Positions 31,992 through 39,661 of a DNA stretch of 39,661 bases are shown in pieces. Source of the DNA: Bacteroidia bacterium (GTDB lineage Bacteria; Bacteroidota; Bacteroidia; Bacteroidales; Azobacteroidaceae); NCBI GenBank assembly GCA_025999115.1, contig BNWW01000018.1, forward strand, positions 1-39,661. The letters run 5' to 3'. Both the position numbers and the translations under genes were made by a program. Under the pieces are notes generated by a model that did not search any database, had not been told where the DNA came from, and worked only from the letters and a program-made list of their open reading frames with translations. Every line of letters starts with the position of its first letter. The first letter of the stretch is position 1.

Positions 31992-33095
31992 TTACACATT
32001 AAACCGGAAGTGCATGATGTCGCCGTCCTGTACAATATATTCCTTGCCTTCCACATTCATTTTTCCGGCTTCTTTGCAAGCGGCTTCCGAACCGAGCGCG
32101 ATATAATCGCTGTATTTGATGACTTCGGCGCGGATAAAACCTTTTTCGAAATCGGTGTGAATCACGCCGGCGCATTGAGGCGCTTTCCAGCCTTTTTCAT
32201 ACGTCCAGGCACGGACTTCCTGCGGGCCTGCGGTAAGGAACGTTTCCAAATTCAATAATTTGTAAGCCGCTTTGATTAAACGGTTTACACCTGATTCGTT
32301 GAGGCCGATTTCGTTGAGAAATATCTCGCGTTCTTCATAAGTTTCAAATTCGGCGATTTCCGATTCGATTTTGGCGGCGACAATCAGTAATTCGGCATTT
32401 TCTTCGCGGCAGGCTTCGCGCACTTTTTCCGTGTATTGATTGCCCGAAACGGCAGAGGCTTCGTCCACATTACAGACATAAAGCACCGGTTTATTGGTCA
32501 GCAGAAACAATTCACGGGCGGCTTTTTGTTCATCTTTCGTTTCCAATAGCACGGTGCGCGCCGATTTGCCTTGGTCGAGCGCCGATTTGTATTTCAACAG
32601 CACATCGTAAACCAACTTAGCTTGTTTATCGCCGCCGGTTTGCGCCTGTTTTTGTACTTTGGTAATGCGTGATTCGATGGTTTCCAAATCCTTCAATTGC
32701 AATTCGTAATCGATGATTTCCTTGTCGCGCACCGGATCGACGGAACCATCGACGTGTGTAACATTTTCGTCGTCGAAGCAACGCAAAACGTGCAAAATCG
32801 CATCCGTTTCGCGGATATTGGCCAAAAATTTATTACCCAAACCTTCACCTTTGCTGGCGCCTTTTACCAATCCCGCAATATCGACAATTTCGACCGTTGT
32901 AGGCACTATTTTTTGAGGATGCACCAATTCCGCCAACTTGTTGAGTCGTTCGTCGGGAACGGTAATCACGCCCACATTAGGCTCTATTGTACAAAAAGGA
33001 AAATTTGCCGCTTGTGCTTTCGCGTTGGAGAGGCAATTGAAAAGGGTCGATTTACCGACATTGGGAAGTCCCACAATACCACACTGTAATGACAT
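31992..33095 (-). CDS. ychF: Redox-regulated ATPase YchF (Obg family)
   Basis: YchF is a universally conserved Obg-family P-loop protein that prefers ATP to GTP and associates with ribosomes. The 367-residue protein is full length. G1 is [12 protein letters not shown] at residues 9-20, G3 is [20 protein letters not shown], and the normal G4 NKxD is changed to NVDEAS, as expected for the ATP-preferring subfamily. The C-terminal TGS domain includes [20 protein letters not shown] and [20 protein letters not shown] and ends MHFRFNV. The promoter box is at 33125-33132, and DUF3078 follows it. Confidence 0.96.
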   Translation of the reverse strand: MSLQCGIVGLPNVGKSTLFNCLSNAKAQAANFPFCTIEPNVGVITVPDERLNKLAELVHPQKIVPTTVEIVDIAGLVKGASKGEGLGNKFLANIRETDAILHVLRCFDDENVTHVDGSVDPVRDKEIIDYELQLKDLETIESRITKVQKQAQTGGDKQAKLVYDVLLKYKSALDQGKSARTVLLETKDEQKAARELFLLTNKPVLYVCNVDEASAVSGNQYTEKVREACREENAELLIVAAKIESEIAEFETYEEREIFLNEIGLNESGVNRLIKAAYKLLNLETFLTAGPQEVRAWTYEKGWKAPQCAGVIHTDFEKGFIRAEVIKYSDYIALGSEAACKEAGKMNVEGKEYIVQDGDIMHFRFNV

Positions 33096-33124
33096 TATTA
33101 TAGTTTAAATTTGTTTCGTGGGTG

Positions 33125-33132
33125 CAAAGGTA
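33125..33132 (-). promoter_or_regulatory. -7 promoter box of ychF
   Basis: The minus strand reads TACCTTTG, matching TAnnTTTG, with a predicted start near 33118 and the ATG at 33095. No -33 TTG is obvious. Confidence 0.45.
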
Positions 33133-33183
33133 AGCAAATTATGGGAAACAGGCCACATTTTTGTTTTTGTAATACTTCCACGA

Positions 33184-36232
<3,049 letters not shown>

Positions 36233-36243
<11 letters not shown>

Positions 36244-36646
36244 CGTTTGTTGCATCAATATATAAATCTTCTGTATCAATAATAAAGGCATCCGTACAGA
36301 AAAAACTTTCTATAGCATCTACCTCGCTTGAAAGCCGCCCCATATATACAGTTTTGCCTGTCTTTTCTGCTTCCTGTATTTTATCCAGTGTTTTTTGAGA
36401 GAACAAATCAACAATAAAATCTTCAAATGTTCGTCCATTATTCCAATTATCTGTTGAAGCGAAATTTCTTGCTGGTTCTAAATTGTCTCTGAATGCTTCA
36501 AACAAATGGCGAAACATATCTGTAAAAATTGATTTGTCTTCAATACCAACAGAGTCAATAAATTTTTTCAGATTAAACTTCCCGTTGCTTATCAAAATAA
36601 AGCAAGTGGAAGAACTATTTGTAACAAAATCCAATTTTATTTTCAT
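36233..36646 (-). CDS. Small protein with VTNSSST N-terminal motif, candidate partner or substrate of the radical SAM enzyme
   Basis: A 137-residue protein of unknown function. It starts MKIKLDFVTNSSSTCFILIS; the DFVTNSSS beginning recalls a set of small uncharacterised bacterial proteins that share an N-terminal Ser-rich stretch. The middle is acidic and helical (FEAFRDNLEPARNF, FIVDLFSQKTLDKIQEAEKT), and a Cys-containing end (SFFCTDAFIIDTEDLYIDAT) closes at NDGW. It overlaps the radical SAM start by about 11 bases and follows the other small gene after 2 bases. Being larger than a typical RiPP precursor it may be a substrate protein, a chaperone or a sensor rather than a peptide precursor; this is inference. 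Confidence 0.7.
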
Positions 36647-36648
36647 AA

Positions 36649-37062
36649 TTATTTCATTAAAAGCAAATTAATAACTTTATCATACATTTGATATGGCTCG
36701 TCCATTTCATTTTCAAATACCAGATAAACAAAACCACTATCGCCACTACCTAATTCATCAACATCTATTATGGTATAGTTTTCATTTTCTGATTTTACAG
36801 CCAGTATTTTATTAATAAAATCACATGGTATAATGTATCTCTTGTACAAAAATTCTCTAAAATCAGCATATTCGGGCGTGTAATATTTCTCAAAGGCATC
36901 TTCTAAATATGTTGCCTCTGAAAATATCCAATCGTACATGCGAGAAAACATATTTTCTGCAAATCTTCCTTGCTTTATACCAGCATTTTGCAGGAATAAT
37001 TCCTTAGTCAAACGCCTATCAATTACAATAAGCGATTTATATAAATCATAATTGTATCTCAT
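36649..37062 (-). CDS. Hypothetical acidic protein of the NACHT operon
   Basis: A 137-residue protein I cannot place in a family. It is rich in aromatic residues (MFSRMYDWIFSEATYLEDAF, EKYYTPEYADFREFLYKRY) and ends in a mixed beta region (YTIIDVDELGSGDSGFVYLV). The predicted fold is compact and cytoplasmic; there is no signal or membrane segment. It overlaps the NTPase end by 17 bases and the next small gene begins 2 bases after its stop, so it is made together with them. A bridging or effector role between NTPase and radical SAM enzyme is only a guess. Confidence 0.65.
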   Translation of the reverse strand: MRYNYDLYKSLIVIDRRLTKELFLQNAGIKQGRFAENMFSRMYDWIFSEATYLEDAFEKYYTPEYADFREFLYKRYIIPCDFINKILAVKSENENYTIIDVDELGSGDSGFVYLVFENEMDEPYQMYDKVINLLLMK

Positions 37063-39619
37063 AATTGTTCATAAAATCAATGATATGTTGTTTAATCATT
37101 GAACTTTTGCAGTTCAATATAAATTCAAAATGCTCTTTGAATTTGTACTTATCCCAATATCGCTTATACAAGTATTTCACATTATTTGATATGGGCATAA
37201 AATACAGGATGTACAAAAATAAATTATGTCTATCCGGTTGCTCTGTAAAATCCGTTTGTTCAAAATATTCATCAAGTTTCTCTATGAGCATTTCTAAATC
37301 TTTATGTTTCCAATCATATTTAGTTTTTGTATATGATATACCCTGCATAGGATAAATTGAATAAATATTTTTGAATTGTTCGTTATTTAATTCATTAAAA
37401 ATTTCAAAAAGCAATTCAATGTTAAGGTTCTGAAATAATGTTTTATTCCATCTTCTGTATGCAAGGGCTAATGTTATTTGTTCTATTATATTGATGTCAG
37501 ATAAAAATAACTGTTTTAATCGTTGTTTGTCTTCATCTGTTACATAATTATCCTGAATATCAAATATATAATATGGAAACACATCTTGATACCAATTTTG
37601 TTTACGAATAAATATTGATAAATTTTTATCATTCATTTTCCTTTCCATTGAAAACAAGAAAGACATACAACCCTCTGTGATTTTGGATTTATTATTGATG
37701 TTTTTGCTCACGAAATCTTCAAAAATCTGTTGATTATTCGGACATAACTCTCTTAATAAATAATCGGTTATGAGAAAATCACGGAACTCATCGAATGTAA
37801 AATTAACAAATTCGCTATTACCAAAAACACCATTTTGATTGTCTAAATCCTTTCTTACCAATATATTTTCGTCTAAAAATCTGATATATAATTTTTTATT
37901 TTGAGCATCTTTGCTTAAAATATCATCCAAAGGAATATTTTCATAACAAGTATTTTCAATCATATATTTTATCATCAATCTGAAAAAGTTGGCAATATCA
38001 ACATTGTTCGGAAATTCGTCATTTGATAATCTTTGATTGATTGCTTTACACTCTGTATCATAATATTTTTGGAATAATTCATCTTTATAAATGTGTAATA
38101 AAGAAGGAATTATAGTGTTTTTGTATGCTTCCGAGAAAATACGCAATAAGAGAAAATTATCTACTAACTGTTCATAAACTTCTTTTGAAATTTCATTTAT
38201 CGTTATTTGAAAATAAGATAGATATGTTTCATATAATCTCTTTTTATGACATTCATCCAAATGATTATTTATATAATTCACTTGAATCAATGATTCTTTG
38301 AAAGAAGCATTTGATAAATTGGCAAAATTATTTTTGTAATATTCAGTTCGACAAGAAAGGATGATTCTTATATGCTTATATTTCAAAACATCGGTTATAA
38401 ATAATTCGAGGTTTTGAGACAGCATCTGTGGATTAGGATTTTCATTCAATCCATCAAACAAAATCACAAAAAATGTATTTTTTTCTTTACAATAAGTTTC
38501 CGCTCGCGAAATTACATCATTAAAAGTGTAGTTTTTATTAGGAAACAATCGCTTTACTATGGAACTGTATATATCACCGGCATCAAGTTCATATCCGGTA
38601 AGGAATAATGCAGGTATTGCCCTTTTCAATAAAACATTTTCAGCAACATCACAAAGTAAATTTGTTTTTCCTTGTCCTGCATTGTCTTTGAGAATGATAA
38701 CTTTTGATACAATATATTCTAAATCTTCAACTTTTTGCTTAACTTTTCGAGATGTAGCCCAGGTTTCATTATATCCCATTTCCTCTAACGCATTATGTTT
38801 CTCATTGATATAATTTACAAAAGAATCAAAACTGTTATGCGATTTTTTAATTTCTTCCAAAGGAAAATCTGTAATATTGAAATCAAATTTATCATTCTTC
38901 TTTCTCAATTTTAATTTTCTCTTTAAATGGTTGAATCTCATCTTTTTGATTTCGTCATATACTTTATCAATAAAAAGAAATGGTGCAACAAAATATCGTA
39001 TATGGTCTTTTAATTCATTGGTCTCTATAAAAGTTTCAGGTATATATTTACCAGATTTTTTTTGTTTATCAATTTGAAATTGTGTTTGTTCTTTTAATTT
39101 ATTGAATACAATATCAGGAGTCAATTCTGTTTTCAATAGAATTTCAAGTATAATATTGGTTGTGCCTGAAATTTCATAAATCCTGCTTTTATAGTTTTCA
39201 TTAATAAATAGTTTTTCTAATGCTTTATTACTTTCTATTTTAGAAACAAATAAAGAATAAAAATCATCAAGGTTTTTTTGTGATGGGTAAATGATATTGG
39301 AATTTTTCTCGCATTCTGCCTGTATATCTTCTATTGAATAGGTCTGTGTCTTATTAAAGAGGATATGATTGGATAATATATCAATCAAAATTTTTGAATG
39401 ATAAAATGGAAATTGTGTTCCATCTTTATGGTATGTATGAGATAATTCATATTCGTCAATTGTTTCATTGATAGTTTTATACAATTCACTACGAAATGTT
39501 TTTGGTGGAAATATTCTGTGCCAAATACGTTTTTCCCATATCTCATTTTGTATGTAGTGTTCTAATATTTTATCACCTACATATAAAACAACTGCTGAAA
39601 ATGTTATTGTTCCTATCAT
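37046..39619 (-). CDS. Large NACHT-like (STAND) NTPase
   Basis: An 857-residue protein. Residues 1-280 form an N-terminal region with PFYHSKILIDILSNHILF and IIYPSQKNLDDFYSLFVSKI, without a nuclease or protease motif that I recognise. The NTPase core has Walker A DNAGQGKTN at 312-320, a Walker B of the NACHT form VILFDGLNEN at 385-394, and the arginine-containing LSCRTEYY at 421-428. The C-terminal half is helical, rich in Tyr, Phe, Asn and Lys, and probably a ligand-sensing repeat array. Proteins of this type sense phage or stress molecules and oligomerise in several bacterial defence systems. It is first of four tightly coupled AT-rich genes, starting 42 bases from the window edge. Its promoter is not visible. 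Confidence 0.85.
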   Translation of the reverse strand: MIGTITFSAVVLYVGDKILEHYIQNEIWEKRIWHRIFPPKTFRSELYKTINETIDEYELSHTYHKDGTQFPFYHSKILIDILSNHILFNKTQTYSIEDIQAECEKNSNIIYPSQKNLDDFYSLFVSKIESNKALEKLFINENYKSRIYEISGTTNIILEILLKTELTPDIVFNKLKEQTQFQIDKQKKSGKYIPETFIETNELKDHIRYFVAPFLFIDKVYDEIKKMRFNHLKRKLKLRKKNDKFDFNITDFPLEEIKKSHNSFDSFVNYINEKHNALEEMGYNETWATSRKVKQKVEDLEYIVSKVIILKDNAGQGKTNLLCDVAENVLLKRAIPALFLTGYELDAGDIYSSIVKRLFPNKNYTFNDVISRAETYCKEKNTFFVILFDGLNENPNPQMLSQNLELFITDVLKYKHIRIILSCRTEYYKNNFANLSNASFKESLIQVNYINNHLDECHKKRLYETYLSYFQITINEISKEVYEQLVDNFLLLRIFSEAYKNTIIPSLLHIYKDELFQKYYDTECKAINQRLSNDEFPNNVDIANFFRLMIKYMIENTCYENIPLDDILSKDAQNKKLYIRFLDENILVRKDLDNQNGVFGNSEFVNFTFDEFRDFLITDYLLRELCPNNQQIFEDFVSKNINNKSKITEGCMSFLFSMERKMNDKNLSIFIRKQNWYQDVFPYYIFDIQDNYVTDEDKQRLKQLFLSDINIIEQITLALAYRRWNKTLFQNLNIELLFEIFNELNNEQFKNIYSIYPMQGISYTKTKYDWKHKDLEMLIEKLDEYFEQTDFTEQPDRHNLFLYILYFMPISNNVKYLYKRYWDKYKFKEHFEFILNCKSSMIKQHIIDFMNNYEIQL

Positions 39620-39661
39620 ATATTAAAAATTAATCATTCTTCGATCATTTACGCTGCTTTT

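Noticed and set aside
31967..32056. Longer N-terminus for the DUF3078 protein
   Set aside because: It would overlap ychF by 65 bases, and the added residues hide a perfect signal peptide starting at 31966.

Overview
The window looks like a chromosome segment of an anaerobic member of the Bacteroidota, probably order Bacteroidales. The support is the protein families present (FeoA-FeoB fusion, DUF3078 and DUF1287 proteins, fused SpmA-SpmB, LVIVD lipoprotein beside an ECF sigma factor, rubrerythrin) and the repeated promoter signature TAnnTTTG, often with TTG or TTTG 18-20 bases upstream, which is the Bacteroidetes sigma-ABfr type. I see no rRNA, tRNA or CRISPR array. Base counts were not computed; comments on composition are by eye.

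Layout. 60-1295 is a fused spore-maturation-like membrane protein. 1430-2301 is a broken AAA ATPase/RloB pair (AbiL-like). 2316-3971 holds a DUF1287 protein, a membrane ferredoxin and an unknown membrane-anchored protein. 4032-6967 is ybeY-mnmG-apt, with two perfect parS-like palindromes between mnmG and apt. 7005-7110 is a MITE-like inverted repeat. 7120-10134 (minus) is an ECF sigma factor, a beta-barrel/anti-sigma-like protein and an LVIVD lipoprotein. 10213-11796 is nadB. 11892-15596 is an OprB-like porin, FeoAB and a small Cys-rich Feo protein. 15611-25748 is a TolC/HlyD/ATPase/permease exporter whose permease has been separated from its ATPase by about 5.7 kb of foreign genes (DUF4143 ATPase, LIC_10190-like membrane protein, AbiE toxin-antitoxin) and a damaged second copy of the ATPase gene. 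25908-28887 holds rubrerythrin, a SulP transporter and an FMN reductase. 28892-30669 is nadA plus a PAP2 phosphatase. 30670-31078 is a gene-free AT-rich stretch with clustered DnaA-box-like 9-mers. 31079-33095 is ychF with a DUF3078 protein. 33184-35183 is a wreck of a type I methyltransferase and a Fic gene fused by deletion. 35209-39619 is a compact AT-rich four-gene operon: NACHT-like NTPase, two small unknown proteins and a radical SAM/SPASM enzyme.

How it fits together. Housekeeping functions (tRNA modification, rRNA maturation, NAD synthesis by nadB and nadA, ferrous iron uptake, oxidative stress) alternate with defence-type loci: AbiE and the NACHT/radical SAM operon look intact, while RloAB and HsdM-Fic are decayed. 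The parS pair and the DnaA-box-like cluster, about 24 kb apart, together suggest that the window lies near the chromosomal replication origin. The best candidate for an undescribed system is the NACHT/small protein/radical SAM-SPASM operon at the right end.
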